A stretch of DNA of 64,000 nucleotides from Hyphomicrobiales bacterium (GTDB lineage Bacteria; Pseudomonadota; Alphaproteobacteria; Rhizobiales; Devosiaceae). Location: NCBI GenBank assembly GCA_026981645.1, contig JALSII010000033.1, positions 1 to 64,000 on the forward strand, read 5' to 3'. Under the pieces are notes generated by a model, which worked only from the letters and a program-made list of their open reading frames with translations, searched no databases and was not told the DNA's origin. The position numbers were made by a program, and so were the translations under genes. Positions 7,723-18,595 of this stretch are shown one piece after another; the stretch's first letter is position 1, and each line of letters begins with the position of its first letter.

Positions 7723-8040
7723 CTACAAAATTTCTTCGGGCGCTTGCCCGGGTTCCCAAAATCTGGCAATGTGCCCGCTGATAGGACAGCAATGTTGTCC
7801 ATTAGGCGTGCCCAAAAAGAGGTTGTTCCACGCCAGACGCGGTTTCCTGCTCACCGGAAAAGGGTTCAGGACCGCCGGGGCTTTCTTGAAATAAAGAAGT
7901 TCCTTCAAGAGGTGGCCGTCAACCGGATAGTGCCACGTACAGTTTGAGTTGAGACGCCGCGCGTTTCGAGCCGTACTTTTGGTGCGACCCGGACCGGCGG
8001 CGTGTCTGACAGGTTCTTAGTCTGTCGGGGTGAAAGAAGC
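7723..8040 (+). other. gltB upstream region, no gene recognised
   Basis: Open frames on both strands (about 60-85 codons) match nothing I know. The segment ACGCCGC (7954-7960) can pair with GCGGCGT (7997-8003) across a 36-nt loop, and GACAG/CTGTC repeats follow at about 8008-8025. So a structured leader before gltB is possible. No known riboswitch was recognised. Confidence 0.4.
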
Positions 8041-8050
8041 GGAGAGAAAA

Positions 8051-11000
8051 ATGGCCAGAAATTCAGATCGCAAGGATTTGACGAAGAGTTCCAGCAGTTT
8101 ATCCAGAACAGGCCGCCCTTCCGCTCAGGGGTTTTATGATCCCGCCAATGAACATGATGCCTGTGGTCTTGGCCTTGTGGCCAATATGCACAACAAGAAA
8201 TCACATTCCATCATCAAGCAGGGGCTGGAAATTCTGGTCAATCTCACACACCGGGGGGCAGTGGGTGCCGACCCGTTGATGGGGGATGGCGCGGGAATGC
8301 TGGTGCAGATACCCCATGAGTTTTTCAAAAAAGCGGTCGATTTTGAGCTTCCCCGGGCCGGGGATTATGCGGTGGGCATGATCTTTTATCCCAACAATGA
8401 AGAGCTCAAAGTGCGCTGTGCGGAAAAACTTGCCGAAGCGCTGGAAAGCGAAGGTCTCGCCCTGCTGGGAACTCGCGCAGTTCCGTTCGATACCAAAGAA
8501 CTCTCTGAAAACGTCATTCGTACCAAGCCGATTATCGAGCAGGTTTTTATCGGCAAGCCCGAGGGCCTCGGCCCGGACGAGTTCGAGCGGGCGCTGTTGA
8601 TTGCGCGCAAGGTCATCTCCAACACAATCTACGGGAAAATCCCGGAAGCTGACAATGATAACGGGTTTTATGTGGTTTCGCTCTCGGCCCGTACCATCGT
8701 CTACAAGGGCATGTTTTTAGCCTATCAGCTGGGGGCATTTTATCCCGATCTGGCCGATGAAGATTTTATCTCGGCGATGGCGCTTATTCACCAGCGCTTT
8801 TCCACCAACACATTTCCCTCGTGGAAGCTGGCGCACCCCTATCGCATGGCGGCCCATAATGGCGAGATCAACACGATAAGGGGCAATGTGAACTGGATGG
8901 CGGCGCGCCAGGCTTCGGTGGCCTCGGATCTGTTTGGCGAGGATATCTCCAAAATCTGGCCCATTTCCTATGAGGGCCAGTCCGACACCGCCTGTTTTGA
9001 CAATGCGTTGGAGTTTCTGGTGCGGGGGGGGTATTCGCTGCCCCATGCGGCTATGATGCTGATCCCCGAAGCATGGTCCGGCAATCCGCTAATGGATGAA
9101 ACGCGGCGGGTTTTTTACGAATATCACGCTGCATTGATGGAGCCCTGGGACGGGCCCGCCTCCATGGCGCTTTCCGATGGCAACCAGATTGTGGCAACCC
9201 TTGATCGCAACGGTTTGCGGCCAGCGCGCTATTTCGTGACCAAGGATGGTCTGGTGGTTCTGGCTTCGGAAGCGGGAACGCTGGATATCCCCGAAGAGGA
9301 TATTGTTGAAAAATGGCGCCTGCAGCCGGGCAAGATGCTGGTTATCGATCTGGAGCAGGGACGTATCATTGCCGATGATGAAATCAAAAAATCGCTGGCG
9401 GAAGCCAACCCGTATGCCAAGTGGCTGGGATGTACGCAGATCGTTCTTGAAGAATTGCCGGCAGTACCGCCCGAAGCTCCCAAAACTTTTGAAAGTCTGC
9501 TCGATCGGCAACAGGCTTTTGGCTATACGGCAGAGGATATCAAACTGCTGCTGGCCCCGATGGCAACCACTGGCCAAGAGCCCATTGGCTCCATGGGTAC
9601 TGATACCCCCCTTTCGGCGCTCTCGGAAAAACCAAAGCTGCTTTATACCTATTTCAAGCAGAACTTTGCCCAGGTTACCAACCCGCCCATCGATCCGATC
9701 CGCGAGGAATCGGTGATGTCATTGGTGTCGTTTATCGGACCGCGGCCCAATATTTTTGACCTCAAGGGTCTCTCCAAGGTCAAGCGGCTTGAAGTGCGCC
9801 AACCTATCCTGACCAATGAGGATCTGGAGAAAATCCGCACAATCGGGGATATTGCTGACAATCAGTTCCGTACTGCGACGCTGGACATTACATACTCCGC
9901 TGACTTTGGGGCAAAGGGTATGGAAAAAGCTCTTCTGGACTTGTGCGAGGCGGCAGAGAAGCGCGTGCATGAGGGCAACAACATCATTGTGCTTTCGGAT
10001 CGGCTGGTGCGCGCTGATCGCATCGCCATTCCGGCGTTGCTGGCAACTGCCGCTGTGCATCATCATCTGATCCGCAAGGGCTTGCGTACTTCGTCCGGGC
10101 TGGTGGTTGAAACGGGGGAGGCGCGCGAGGTCCATCATTTTGCGGTGCTTGCAGGATATGGCGCCGAGGCCATCAACCCCTATCTGGCCTTTGAAACTCT
10201 TTCCGCCATGCAGGCTGAGGGCAAACTGCCCGAGGAAGTGGATGAAAAAGAGGTTATTCAGCGTTATATCAAGGCGGTGGGCAAGGGCTTGCTCAAAGTA
10301 ATGTCCAAAATGGGCATCTCAACCTATCAGTCCTATTGTGGTGCGCAGATTTTTGATGCGGTAGGCCTGTCCGAGGATTTTGTCAAAAAATTCTTTTTTG
10401 GTACGGCAACCTCTATCGAAGGGGTGTCTCTCAGGGAAGTGGCCAACGAAACCCAACGCCGTCACCGCTGGGCTTTCGGAGGCAAAATGTCCATGCGCCG
10501 TTCGCTGGAAGTGGGGGGGGAATATGCCCTGCGCACCAGAGGCGAAGCGCACGCCTGGAACGCAAAATCCGTTTCCAACCTGCAACATGCGGTACGTGGC
10601 AATAGCGCGGAGCATTACCGTGCGTTTGCCGAAGCCATCAACAGCCATGATGGCCACCTGCTCAACATCCGTTCGCTGTTCCGCATAAAGAACGCCGAGG
10701 AAATCGGGCGCAAGCCCATTTCCATTGACGAGGTGGAACCGGCAAAAGAAATCGTCAAGCGCTTTTCCACCGGGGCCATGTCCTATGGCTCCATATCGTG
10801 GGAGGCACACACCAACATGGCTTTGGCCATGAACGAATTGGGGGGCAAATCCAACACCGGGGAAGGGGGGGAAGAGCCGGAGCGCTTCACCCCGATGAAA
10901 GACGGGCGTTCCATGCGCTCGGCCATCAAGCAGGTGGCTTCGGGCCGATTCGGGGTTACAGCCGAATATCTGGCAAATTCGGACATGATTCAGATTAAAA

Positions 11001-12748
11001 TGGCGCAAGGGGCCAAGCCCGGCGAGGGCGGGCAACTGCCTGGCCACAAGGTTGATGCGGTTATCGCCAAGGTGCGCCACTCGACACAAGGGGTGGGTCT
11101 GATTTCTCCCCCGCCCCACCACGACATTTATTCCATCGAGGATCTGGCCCAGCTCATCTATGATCTGAAGAATGTGCAGCCCGAAGCCGATATTTCGGTG
11201 AAGCTGGTTTCAGAGGTGGGGGTGGGAACGGTCGCGGCCGGGGTTACCAAGGCGCGGGCCGACCATATCACCATATCTGGCTTTGACGGGGGGACCGGAG
11301 CTTCGCCGCTGACCTCGATCAAGCACGCCGGCTCGCCCTGGGAAATCGGGCTGGCCGAGACTCACCAGACACTGGTGCTCAATGAGTTGCGTTCGCGAGT
11401 TGCGTTGCAGGTCGATGGCGGGCTGAAAACCGGGCGTGATGTGGTAATTGGAGCATTGCTTGGAGCTGACGAATTTGGTTTTGCCACTGCCCCGCTGATT
11501 GCTTCGGGCTGCATCATGATGCGCAAATGCCACCTCAACACCTGTCCGGTGGGCATTGCCACGCAGGACCCGGTTTTGCGGCGCCGCTTCACCGGAAAAC
11601 CGGAACACATCATCAATTATTTCTTCTTTGTTGCCGAAGAGGCGCGCCAGATTATGGCTGAGCTGGGCTTTGCAAGCATTGACGAGATGGTGGGCCAGAT
11701 CGAAGCCCTTGATCGCCAGCAGGCAATCGAGCACTGGAAGGCTGACGGGCTGGACTTTTCAAAACTGTTTTTCAAGCCGGACATGGGGCCTGAAGTGGGT
11801 CTGTTCCACTCCGAGCCGCAGGACCACCATCTGGAAGATATTCTTGACCGCAAACTCATTGAACAGGCTGCCCGGGCGCTTGAAGGAAAGGGGGCGGTGC
11901 AGATCACAACTGATGTCAACAATACCAACCGCACGGTGGGTACCATGCTTTCGGGACGGGTAGCGATGAAGTTTGGTCATGAGGGGCTGCCCGAGGACAG
12001 CATTCACATCAAACTCACCGGCACTGCGGGCCAGTCCTTTGGGGCATGGGTTGCGCGCGGGGTGACATTGGAGCTGGAGGGGGAGGCCAACGATTATGTG
12101 GGCAAGGGGCTCTCGGGTGGACGGCTCGTCGTTTATCCATCAGCCAAAGCAAACGGTATCACCCCGGAACGTTCTATAATCGTGGGCAACACGGTGCTTT
12201 ATGGCGCTATCGAGGGGGAATGCTATTTTCGCGGCGTTGCCGGGGAGCGGTTCGCGGTGCGTAACTCCGGTGCGATAGCAGTTGTTGAGGGGGTTGGCGA
12301 CCATGGCTGCGAATATATGACCGGGGGTGTGGTTGTGGTGCTTGGCGGCACAGGGCGTAATTTTGCCGCCGGAATGAGCGGGGGGATTGCCTATGTGCTT
12401 GACGAAAGCGGCACGTTTTCTAAGCGCTGCAATCTTTCCATGGTTGAACTCGAGCCCGTACCTGAAGAAGACGAATTGATGGAGCGCCATCACCATCAGG
12501 CCGGAGACATTGAACATCACGGGCGGGTGGATGTTTCCGCAGATATGACGCGGCGGGATGAAGAACGCCTGCACCAGCTCATCACAAACCACCTTCGTTA
12601 TACCGGCTCCAGCCGGGCGAAAAAAATTCTGGACCAGTGGGAAAGCTATCGGCCCAAATTTGTCAAAGTGATGCCGGTTGAATATCGGCGGGCGCTGTTG
12701 GAAATAGAACAGGCTGCGCAGAAACGCGTGCCCCGGCAGGTTAGTTAA
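8051..12748 (+). CDS. gltB: Glutamate synthase (NADPH) large subunit
   Basis: Large (alpha) subunit of glutamate synthase, 1565 residues: glutamine + 2-oxoglutarate + NADPH to two glutamates. The N-terminal class II glutaminase has its nucleophile at Cys38 in EHDACGLGL, exposed by removal of a propeptide. The FMN-binding synthase domain holds [16 protein letters not shown] and the [17 protein letters not shown] block. The 3Fe-4S cluster cysteines are in [18 protein letters not shown]. The C-terminal GXXGXXXG structural domain carries the repeated Gly-rich strands. I prefer ATG 8051, with GGAGAG four bases upstream, to the GTG at 8030. gltD follows after 13 bp, a classic operon for ammonia assimilation. 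Confidence 0.98.
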   Translation: MARNSDRKDLTKSSSSLSRTGRPSAQGFYDPANEHDACGLGLVANMHNKKSHSIIKQGLEILVNLTHRGAVGADPLMGDGAGMLVQIPHEFFKKAVDFELPRAGDYAVGMIFYPNNEELKVRCAEKLAEALESEGLALLGTRAVPFDTKELSENVIRTKPIIEQVFIGKPEGLGPDEFERALLIARKVISNTIYGKIPEADNDNGFYVVSLSARTIVYKGMFLAYQLGAFYPDLADEDFISAMALIHQRFSTNTFPSWKLAHPYRMAAHNGEINTIRGNVNWMAARQASVASDLFGEDISKIWPISYEGQSDTACFDNALEFLVRGGYSLPHAAMMLIPEAWSGNPLMDETRRVFYEYHAALMEPWDGPASMALSDGNQIVATLDRNGLRPARYFVTKDGLVVLASEAGTLDIPEEDIVEKWRLQPGKMLVIDLEQGRIIADDEIKKSLAEANPYAKWLGCTQIVLEELPAVPPEAPKTFESLLDRQQAFGYTAEDIKLLLAPMATTGQEPIGSMGTDTPLSALSEKPKLLYTYFKQNFAQVTNPPIDPIREESVMSLVSFIGPRPNIFDLKGLSKVKRLEVRQPILTNEDLEKIRTIGDIADNQFRTATLDITYSADFGAKGMEKALLDLCEAAEKRVHEGNNIIVLSDRLVRADRIAIPALLATAAVHHHLIRKGLRTSSGLVVETGEAREVHHFAVLAGYGAEAINPYLAFETLSAMQAEGKLPEEVDEKEVIQRYIKAVGKGLLKVMSKMGISTYQSYCGAQIFDAVGLSEDFVKKFFFGTATSIEGVSLREVANETQRRHRWAFGGKMSMRRSLEVGGEYALRTRGEAHAWNAKSVSNLQHAVRGNSAEHYRAFAEAINSHDGHLLNIRSLFRIKNAEEIGRKPISIDEVEPAKEIVKRFSTGAMSYGSISWEAHTNMALAMNELGGKSNTGEGGEEPERFTPMKDGRSMRSAIKQVASGRFGVTAEYLANSDMIQIKMAQGAKPGEGGQLPGHKVDAVIAKVRHSTQGVGLISPPPHHDIYSIEDLAQLIYDLKNVQPEADISVKLVSEVGVGTVAAGVTKARADHITISGFDGGTGASPLTSIKHAGSPWEIGLAETHQTLVLNELRSRVALQVDGGLKTGRDVVIGALLGADEFGFATAPLIASGCIMMRKCHLNTCPVGIATQDPVLRRRFTGKPEHIINYFFFVAEEARQIMAELGFASIDEMVGQIEALDRQQAIEHWKADGLDFSKLFFKPDMGPEVGLFHSEPQDHHLEDILDRKLIEQAARALEGKGAVQITTDVNNTNRTVGTMLSGRVAMKFGHEGLPEDSIHIKLTGTAGQSFGAWVARGVTLELEGEANDYVGKGLSGGRLVVYPSAKANGITPERSIIVGNTVLYGAIEGECYFRGVAGERFAVRNSGAIAVVEGVGDHGCEYMTGGVVVVLGGTGRNFAAGMSGGIAYVLDESGTFSKRCNLSMVELEPVPEEDELMERHHHQAGDIEHHGRVDVSADMTRRDEERLHQLITNHLRYTGSSRAKKILDQWESYRPKFVKVMPVEYRRALLEIEQAAQKRVPRQVS

Positions 12749-12761
12749 GGAGAAAGTCGAA

Positions 12762-14195
12762 ATGGGAAAAGTAACGGGATTTCTCGAAATCGACCGGCAG
12801 GATCGTTCCTATCGCTCAGCCTCGGACCGGGTGCGCAATTACAAGGAATTTGTCATTCCCCCCTCGCAGCGTGAGTTGCGAAACCAGGCGGCGCGCTGCA
12901 TGGATTGCGGCATTCCCTTCTGTCATGACGCGGAGGGTTTGCGGGGCTGTCCGGTGAACAACCAGATTCCCGACTGGAACGACCTGGTTTACAAAGGGGA
13001 CTGGAAGCAGGCTTCGATGAACCTGCATTCAACCAATAATTTTCCTGAGTTTACGGGCCGCATCTGCCCGGCCCCGTGTGAGGCTTCGTGTACGCTCAAC
13101 ATTATTGACGAGCCGGTGACCATCAAATCCATTGAGTGTGCCATTGTGGACCGGGCCTGGCGCAAGGGCTGGATACGGCCTGAGATTGCACAAAACAAGA
13201 CGGGCAAGAAAATTGCCATCATTGGAGCGGGACCTGCCGGGATGGCATGTGCGCAACAATTGGTACGGGCCGGACACAAGGTTAAGCTGTTTGAAAAGAA
13301 CGCAAAAGCGGGCGGTTTGCTGCGTTATGGCATCCCTGATTTCAAGCTGGAAAAACACCATATTGACCAGCGCGTACGCCAGATGGAGCTCGAGGGGGTC
13401 AAGTTCAAATACAACTCCCATGTGGGGGTGAACGTTAACCCGAAAAAACTTCTTAAAAAACATGATGCCATTGTGTTGACCGGCGGCGCTGAGATGCCTC
13501 GCGACCTGCCCGTTGAGGGACGCGATCTGGCCGGCATTCATTTTGCCATGGATTTCCTGCCCCAGCAGAACCGCCGGGTGAGCGATGAGCCGCTTGGTGA
13601 TGTGGAACCGATACTGGCGACGGGAAAACATGTGGTTGTCATTGGGGGCGGGGATACGGGGTCGGATTGTATCGGCACTTCAATCCGGCAGGGTGCGCTT
13701 TCGGTAACGCAGCTGGAAATCATGCCCCGGCCGCCGGAAAAGGAAGACAAGCAGATGTCATGGCCCGAATGGCCGATGAAATTGCGGACCTCTTCAAGCC
13801 ACGAGGAGGGGGCAGTGCGCGAGTTTGCTGTGATGACGCAGAGTTTTGAGGGCAAAAACGGGCATGTCTGCAAACTTAACTGCGTGCGGGTTGATGAAAA
13901 ATTTCAACCCGTTGAGGGAAGCGAGTTTGAACTCAGGGCTGACCTGGTTCTTCTGGCTATGGGGTTTGTTTCTCCCGTGCAGGAGGGCCTGCTCAAAATG
14001 CTGGGGGTTGCGCTTGATAAACGGGGCAATGTTGAGGCCAGCACAAACGACTACAAAACCAGCCATAAAAAAGTGTTTGCAGCCGGTGACATGCGCCGGG
14101 GGCAGTCTCTGGTTGTGTGGGCCATTCGTGAGGGGCGGCAGGCGGCAAGGGCTGTGGATCTGGCATTGATGGGGGTCACTGACCTGCCGCATTGA
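12762..14195 (+). CDS. gltD: Glutamate synthase (NADPH) small subunit
   Basis: Beta subunit of 477 residues that passes electrons from NADPH through FAD and iron-sulfur clusters to GltB. N-terminal cysteine clusters ([27 protein letters not shown]) bind two 4Fe-4S centres. The FAD Rossmann motif [10 protein letters not shown] and the NADPH motif GGGDTGSDC follow in the usual order, and the end has the [17 protein letters not shown] loop. An AAGGAGAAAG lies just upstream of the ATG. Its last 20 bases overlap the 3' end of the convergent SGNH-hydrolase gene. Confidence 0.97.
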   Translation: MGKVTGFLEIDRQDRSYRSASDRVRNYKEFVIPPSQRELRNQAARCMDCGIPFCHDAEGLRGCPVNNQIPDWNDLVYKGDWKQASMNLHSTNNFPEFTGRICPAPCEASCTLNIIDEPVTIKSIECAIVDRAWRKGWIRPEIAQNKTGKKIAIIGAGPAGMACAQQLVRAGHKVKLFEKNAKAGGLLRYGIPDFKLEKHHIDQRVRQMELEGVKFKYNSHVGVNVNPKKLLKKHDAIVLTGGAEMPRDLPVEGRDLAGIHFAMDFLPQQNRRVSDEPLGDVEPILATGKHVVVIGGGDTGSDCIGTSIRQGALSVTQLEIMPRPPEKEDKQMSWPEWPMKLRTSSSHEEGAVREFAVMTQSFEGKNGHVCKLNCVRVDEKFQPVEGSEFELRADLVLLAMGFVSPVQEGLLKMLGVALDKRGNVEASTNDYKTSHKKVFAAGDMRRGQSLVVWAIREGRQAARAVDLALMGVTDLPH

Positions 14196-15357
14196 CCCCC
14201 TGAACAAGGGCGGGTCCGTTGTCGGCGCTTTCCTCAAGGCTCGGTTCAATACCAACGCCGAATGCATCGGCACGTCCGCGGGGTGCGTTCAACATCATCC
14301 GGATATCAAAAGGGTGCGCCGGGGGGATATCTGGCGTTGCCAGTAACAACTCATCAGCTCGGGGCGGTTCGCTTGAAATGGGCAGTACGGCGCCGGCAAT
14401 CTGAAGCAGTCTGACCTGCCCGGTGCCCTGAAAGGGTGGGCGTACCATGGTCTGGGCATCTGTGCCCTCAAGCGGGTCGGAGATTTCAATGCTCACCGTA
14501 CCCCCGCGATAATAAAGGCGCAAAGACTGGTTGATGAAAAACACCAGCTTGTCGGAACCGGCGGCGGAAAAATGTATGCCGTCGCTTTTTCGCATGAGGG
14601 CATCATTGCCGTTCAGATCGGGCCCGCGACTGGTAAAACGCCCCTCTTCGTCGGTGAAGCGTTCATAGATGTCAACAAATTCGACTCCGGCGGTCACGCT
14701 GGCCAGCCGGTGGAGTGAACTTATTTCGCTGATGGCGGCGGAATAGGTGGGCGCGCGCATGGGGGGCAAGCCAACCCAGATAATGGGTTTGCCCGCAACC
14801 CGTAGCTGGCCCAGAAACTCATTCAGGCGCTCCAGATAGGCAGCTTTCCATTCATCGGAAAGTGGGGAAGCCCCGCCAATCGGCTGGCGGTCATTTATGC
14901 CGATTATCAGCACTGCAAGATCAAAACTGTTGGCGGCGATTTCTTCGGCCAGAGCGGCGTTCCAGTCGTAAAAATCATCGCGCACAAAGCCAGAGGAGCC
15001 AACACCCTTGCCAATGATGATCATATTGGGGTCTTCAGCAAAGGCGCGTTGCAGGGCTTTTGCCAGATCGACGGCCAGCGAATCGCCAAACACGGCAAGG
15101 CGGGTGGCGCCCTCATTTTTTTCCACAGCATCGGGCGCAATGGCTGCGGGGGCAGGGGGCGGTGTTGCGCGGGGCTGGGTCGCGGGCGCGCGGCGTGTGG
15201 TCTGGGGTGGGGGGGTTGTCTGCTGTGGGCCAAACAGCAGGTCAAACAGGGTTCGGCGCTGCTGGGACACAACGATGCGCTCCTGGGCGACCAGGGCGGT
15301 CTCAAGAACCGGCGCTGCCAGAAATACAATGAACAGTGCTGTAAATATTCTGCGCAT
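14176..15357 (-). CDS. Periplasmic SGNH/GDSL hydrolase-like protein (DUF459)
   Basis: 393 residues with a signal peptide (about 1-24, ending ALVAQ), then a Pro/Gln/Thr-rich linker (about 40-75), then an SGNH-type domain. Block I is [12 protein letters not shown] with the serine, block III includes GINDR, and a later [13 protein letters not shown] carries the His. This matches DUF459 proteins of Hyphomicrobiales, which resemble acyl-esterases acting on envelope polymers; the substrate is unknown. It is convergent with gltD, overlapping it by 20 bp, and precedes nothing on its own strand within 80 bp of mltB. Confidence 0.83.
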   Translation of the reverse strand: MRRIFTALFIVFLAAPVLETALVAQERIVVSQQRRTLFDLLFGPQQTTPPPQTTRRAPATQPRATPPPAPAAIAPDAVEKNEGATRLAVFGDSLAVDLAKALQRAFAEDPNMIIIGKGVGSSGFVRDDFYDWNAALAEEIAANSFDLAVLIIGINDRQPIGGASPLSDEWKAAYLERLNEFLGQLRVAGKPIIWVGLPPMRAPTYSAAISEISSLHRLASVTAGVEFVDIYERFTDEEGRFTSRGPDLNGNDALMRKSDGIHFSAAGSDKLVFFINQSLRLYYRGGTVSIEISDPLEGTDAQTMVRPPFQGTGQVRLLQIAGAVLPISSEPPRADELLLATPDIPPAHPFDIRMMLNAPRGRADAFGVGIEPSLEESADNGPALVQGVNAAGQ

Positions 15358-15438
15358 CAGTGGCTCATTTCCTTCCTGCCCATTCTTATAGCCCGCCGGG
15401 TGGCAATTCCAAGGCTGGCAATTGAGTTGCTCAGATGA

Positions 15439-16707
15439 TTACTGTACTGCTGCCCGCAACCGTTCGTAGGCGCCAAGGGTGACAAAACCATCTGCGGGCA
15501 AACCGACAGAGCGCTGAAACATCTGATAGGCCTCCTGGGTAATGGGTCCGATACGTCCGTCCACTTCGCCTTGGTAAAATCCCAATTCCTTCAACCATTG
15601 CTGGATGGCGGTGCGCTGGGCGAGGTTGGGAAATTTTGTATTGCGCGGCCAGTCTGAAATGAAGGGGCCACTGCCCTTGAGGCGGTCGGTGAGATGGGCG
15701 ACAGAGAGCGCGTAAGAATCTGAAAAATTATAGGCTTTGAGTACCAGATAGTTGGGGGTCATCAAAAATTTGGGTCCGTGTTTACCTGCTGGCAGATAAA
15801 GGAACACCTGGTCGGCAAGGTTTGAGAACTGGCGCCCTGCAACTCGAACAACGCCGCGTTCAGCAAAAAAACTGACGGACCTGAAGTCTTTGCGGCTGGC
15901 CAGGGCATAGTCAAAATCTGCAGGCAGTTGCACTTCATACCCCCAATCCAGACCACTTTGATAACCAAAGCTGTTCAGCAGAACGGCACTGGTGGCAAGG
16001 GCATCGGCAAGGGAGTTGTGCGGGTCCACTTTTCCGTCGCCATTGCCATCGGTGGCGTTGGCAACCAGTACCGATGGGGTGACCTGCAAGTGTCCCACCG
16101 CCCCGGCCCATGAACCAACGAGGGTCTGGCTGGTATAGCCCCGGTCCTGAATAAGGCGCAGGGCGGCAATCAGCTCGGCTTCGTCCTGTTCAACCCGCCC
16201 GCGCCGTTCAAAGGCGAGGGAAGCCAGAGAGCGAACAACAGGCTTGATGAGGTTGCGATTTCCCAGCACTGCCCCATAGTCGGTTTCAATGCCCCAAATG
16301 GCAGCCAGAATGTAGGGGTCGACGCTGTAGCGCTGGCCTATTGCGGTGAAAAGGGATTTGTTCCTGGCAAAGGCTGCGCGCCCGCGGTTGATGCGGCTGG
16401 AGGAAACTCTGCGTTCCAGATAGGTCCATATGGGGGTGGTGAATTCGGGCTGCCCGGAAATCAGCCCAGCTATAGAGGTGTCGCGGGTCAAGCCCGTAGT
16501 GGCTTTGCGATATGTATCTCGTGAAATGCCGTTTTGCAGTGCTTTAGCTTCAAAAGACTGCAGGAACTGCTCAAAGCTGCCAAGAGGTGTCGCAGAAGTT
16601 GTGGACAGGCCGGCAAGGCACAGCGCTATTGCCAATATTATTTTGCGAACAGCAAGTATGACAGGTCTCCTAACGGTTGCGGGTACGCAGATAGCTTTCC
16701 CACTCAA
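15439..16707 (-). CDS. Lytic murein transglycosylase, MltB family
   Basis: Periplasmic muramidase-like enzyme (422 residues as given) cleaving the glycan strand of peptidoglycan to 1,6-anhydro ends. After a hydrophobic signal (IILAIALCLAGLS) comes the SLT-B domain, with the catalytic Glu in AAIWGIETDYGAVLG and the conserved GYTSQTLVGSWAGAVGHLQ. A C-terminal peptidoglycan-binding domain follows (IQQWLKELGFYQGEVDGRIGP...AYQMFQ). The start is unclear: the TTG at 16707 lies inside galE, and no ATG is available before the signal peptide; an internal TTG is another option. It is likely co-transcribed with galE. The enzyme call is secure. Confidence 0.9.
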   Translation of the reverse strand: MSGKAICVPATVRRPVILAVRKIILAIALCLAGLSTTSATPLGSFEQFLQSFEAKALQNGISRDTYRKATTGLTRDTSIAGLISGQPEFTTPIWTYLERRVSSSRINRGRAAFARNKSLFTAIGQRYSVDPYILAAIWGIETDYGAVLGNRNLIKPVVRSLASLAFERRGRVEQDEAELIAALRLIQDRGYTSQTLVGSWAGAVGHLQVTPSVLVANATDGNGDGKVDPHNSLADALATSAVLLNSFGYQSGLDWGYEVQLPADFDYALASRKDFRSVSFFAERGVVRVAGRQFSNLADQVFLYLPAGKHGPKFLMTPNYLVLKAYNFSDSYALSVAHLTDRLKGSGPFISDWPRNTKFPNLAQRTAIQQWLKELGFYQGEVDGRIGPITQEAYQMFQRSVGLPADGFVTLGAYERLRAAVQ

Positions 16708-17656
16708 GAGCTGAGCGGACGATCCTACTCAGGTCGTCGTGGCGGGGCTGCCAGTCAAGCTCCCTTCGTATCCGGTCGGCCCCGGCAACAATTGCAGGGG
16801 GGTCTCCGGCCCGGCGGGCGGTTTCGCGCACCTCAAAATCAACGCCGGACACTTTCTTGACCATATCAACCACTTCGCGCACCGAGAAGCCATGTCCATA
16901 ACCGCAATTAAGGGTGAGACTTTGTTTGTCCTTGCGCAATTTCTCAAGCAGCAGGGCGTGGGCCTCAACCAGATCGCTCACATGGATGTAGTCACGAATG
17001 CAGGTGCCATCGGGAGTGGGATAATCGGTGCCATAAACATCCAGATGGTCGCGGGTTCCAAGGGCTACCTGAGCAGCAACCTTGATCAGGTGGGTTGCAG
17101 CCTTTGTTGATTGGCCGGAGCGTTTTTTGGGGTCGGCACCGGCGACATTGAAATAGCGCAACACCCCGTAAATCATACCATGGGCGGCAGCGACATCACC
17201 CAGCATCTGTTCGGTCATCAGTTTGGAGCGGCCATAGGGGGACATGGGGTTCAGCGGCATGTCCTCGGATACCGGCTCAAGTCCGGTCATTCCGTAAACC
17301 GCTGCGGTTGAGGAAAATACAAACCTCTCGACACCGCCCAGAACCGCAGCTTCGATGAGGTTTCTTGAGGCGCAGGTGTTGTTGGCATAATATTTTAGCG
17401 GGTTTTCAACAGATTCAGGAACGATGATGGAGCCGGCAAAGTGAACGATTTCTTCAATTTTTTCGGCTTTTATGAGGTCAGTAACAAAACCGGTGTCTTC
17501 AATATTGCCCTCAACCAGCCTTGCTCTGTCATCGACGGCCCAGTCAAAACCGGTAACCAAACTGTCCAGAACAATTGTTTCAACGCCGGCGTCAACAAGG
17601 TTGAGTACCATATGAGAACCAATATATCCGGCGCCGCCCGTAACTAGAACCGCCAT
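16670..17656 (-). CDS. galE: UDP-glucose 4-epimerase
   Basis: NAD-dependent short-chain-dehydrogenase-type epimerase of 328 residues interconverting UDP-glucose and UDP-galactose. Rossmann motif TGGAGYIG at 6-13, catalytic Tyr141 and Lys145 in SPYGRSK, and the Ser/Thr triad member in FSSTAAVYG. The family-typical YNVAGADP-like block appears as YFNVAGADPKKRSG. It is divergent from galU across 53 bp, so both sugar-nucleotide genes may be controlled together, supplying precursors for surface polysaccharide. Its 3' end overlaps the presumed start of the transglycosylase gene. Confidence 0.96.
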   Translation of the reverse strand: MAVLVTGGAGYIGSHMVLNLVDAGVETIVLDSLVTGFDWAVDDRARLVEGNIEDTGFVTDLIKAEKIEEIVHFAGSIIVPESVENPLKYYANNTCASRNLIEAAVLGGVERFVFSSTAAVYGMTGLEPVSEDMPLNPMSPYGRSKLMTEQMLGDVAAAHGMIYGVLRYFNVAGADPKKRSGQSTKAATHLIKVAAQVALGTRDHLDVYGTDYPTPDGTCIRDYIHVSDLVEAHALLLEKLRKDKQSLTLNCGYGHGFSVREVVDMVKKVSGVDFEVRETARRAGDPPAIVAGADRIRRELDWQPRHDDLSRIVRSALEWESYLRTRNR

Positions 17657-17709
17657 GCCCGCTAACCTCGCTTAAAGCCCGTTCGAATCAAAAACGCAGT
17701 ATAGGTGTA

Positions 17710-18591
17710 TTGAAATTGCCAAAACGTGTCAGAATTGCCGTTTTCCCCGTTGCCGGACTTGGGACAAGATTTTTGCCGGCAACCAAGGCCATGCCCAAGG
17801 AGATGCTGCCTGTTGTTGACCGTCCGCTCATTCAATATGCGGTGGACGAGGCCAAGGAGGCGGGTATTGAACATTTCGTCTTTGTGACGGGGCGAAACAA
17901 GGGCGTTATCGAGGACCATTTCGACCGTCAGTTCGAATTGGAATGGACCCTTGAAAGCCGCGGCAAGCTGGAGGCGCTGGAAAAGCTTCGTGCCGATTTG
18001 CCGATTGCGGGCCAGACCAGCTTTACACGTCAGCAGGAACCGCTGGGGCTGGGGCATGCGGTGTGGTGCGCTCGCGAGATGGTGGGAGACGAGCCGTTTG
18101 CTCTGCTGCTCCCCGATATGCTGTTCAAGTCAAATCCGGGTGTCCTGGCCCAGATGATTGCGGCTTATGAAAAAACGGGGAAAAACGTCATCGCGGTGGA
18201 AGAAGTCGACATGGGGGAAATCTCCTCCTATGGCGTGGTCGGCCGGGGCCCTGGCCCCGATGAAGGCTTTGAAGTTACCGAAATGGTGGAAAAACCGACG
18301 CCTCAGGATGCGCCCTCAAACCTGATTATTTCGGGACGCTATATTCTGCAACCGGAGATTTTTGACCTGATTTCGAAGCAGGACAAGGGCGCGGGGGGCG
18401 AAATACAAATCACCGATGCCATGCAGAAGCTGCTGTCTGAGCAGGGCTTTACCGGTGTCAAATACAAGGGGCGCTCGTTTGATTGTGGCTCAAAAATCGG
18501 TTTTCTGTCAGCCAATATCGCCTATGCGCTGGAACGCGACGATATTTCCGACGATTTTATAAAAGAGCTTAAAACCAACGCACTGATATAG
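17710..18591 (+). CDS. galU: UTP-glucose-1-phosphate uridylyltransferase
   Basis: Makes UDP-glucose from UTP and glucose-1-phosphate; 293 residues, cytoplasmic. The N-terminal nucleotide-binding block VFPVAGLGTRFLPATKAMPK, DRPLIQYAVDEA and the later GRYIL and FDCGSKIGF motifs are those of GalU. The start appears to be a TTG (17710), with AGG a few bases before it; a second TTG two codons on is possible. No ATG is available upstream of the conserved block. It is convergent with the beta-barrel gene, with only four bases between stops. Confidence 0.96.
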   Translation: MKLPKRVRIAVFPVAGLGTRFLPATKAMPKEMLPVVDRPLIQYAVDEAKEAGIEHFVFVTGRNKGVIEDHFDRQFELEWTLESRGKLEALEKLRADLPIAGQTSFTRQQEPLGLGHAVWCAREMVGDEPFALLLPDMLFKSNPGVLAQMIAAYEKTGKNVIAVEEVDMGEISSYGVVGRGPGPDEGFEVTEMVEKPTPQDAPSNLIISGRYILQPEIFDLISKQDKGAGGEIQITDAMQKLLSEQGFTGVKYKGRSFDCGSKIGFLSANIAYALERDDISDDFIKELKTNALI

Positions 18592-18595
18592 CGGG

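Noticed and set aside
7693-7947. Open frame before gltB
   Set aside because: It starts inside the hsp20 terminator, lacks a ribosome-binding site and resembles nothing.
10319-11122. 267-codon open frame opposite to gltB
   Set aside because: It lies wholly within the well-conserved GltB frame on the other strand; its His/Gly/Arg-rich composition is typical of antisense shadows.
15049-15438. Plus-strand open frames of 127-129 codons opposite the SGNH gene
   Set aside because: They mirror the Pro/Gln/Thr-rich linker of the real protein and have no starts with ribosome-binding sites.
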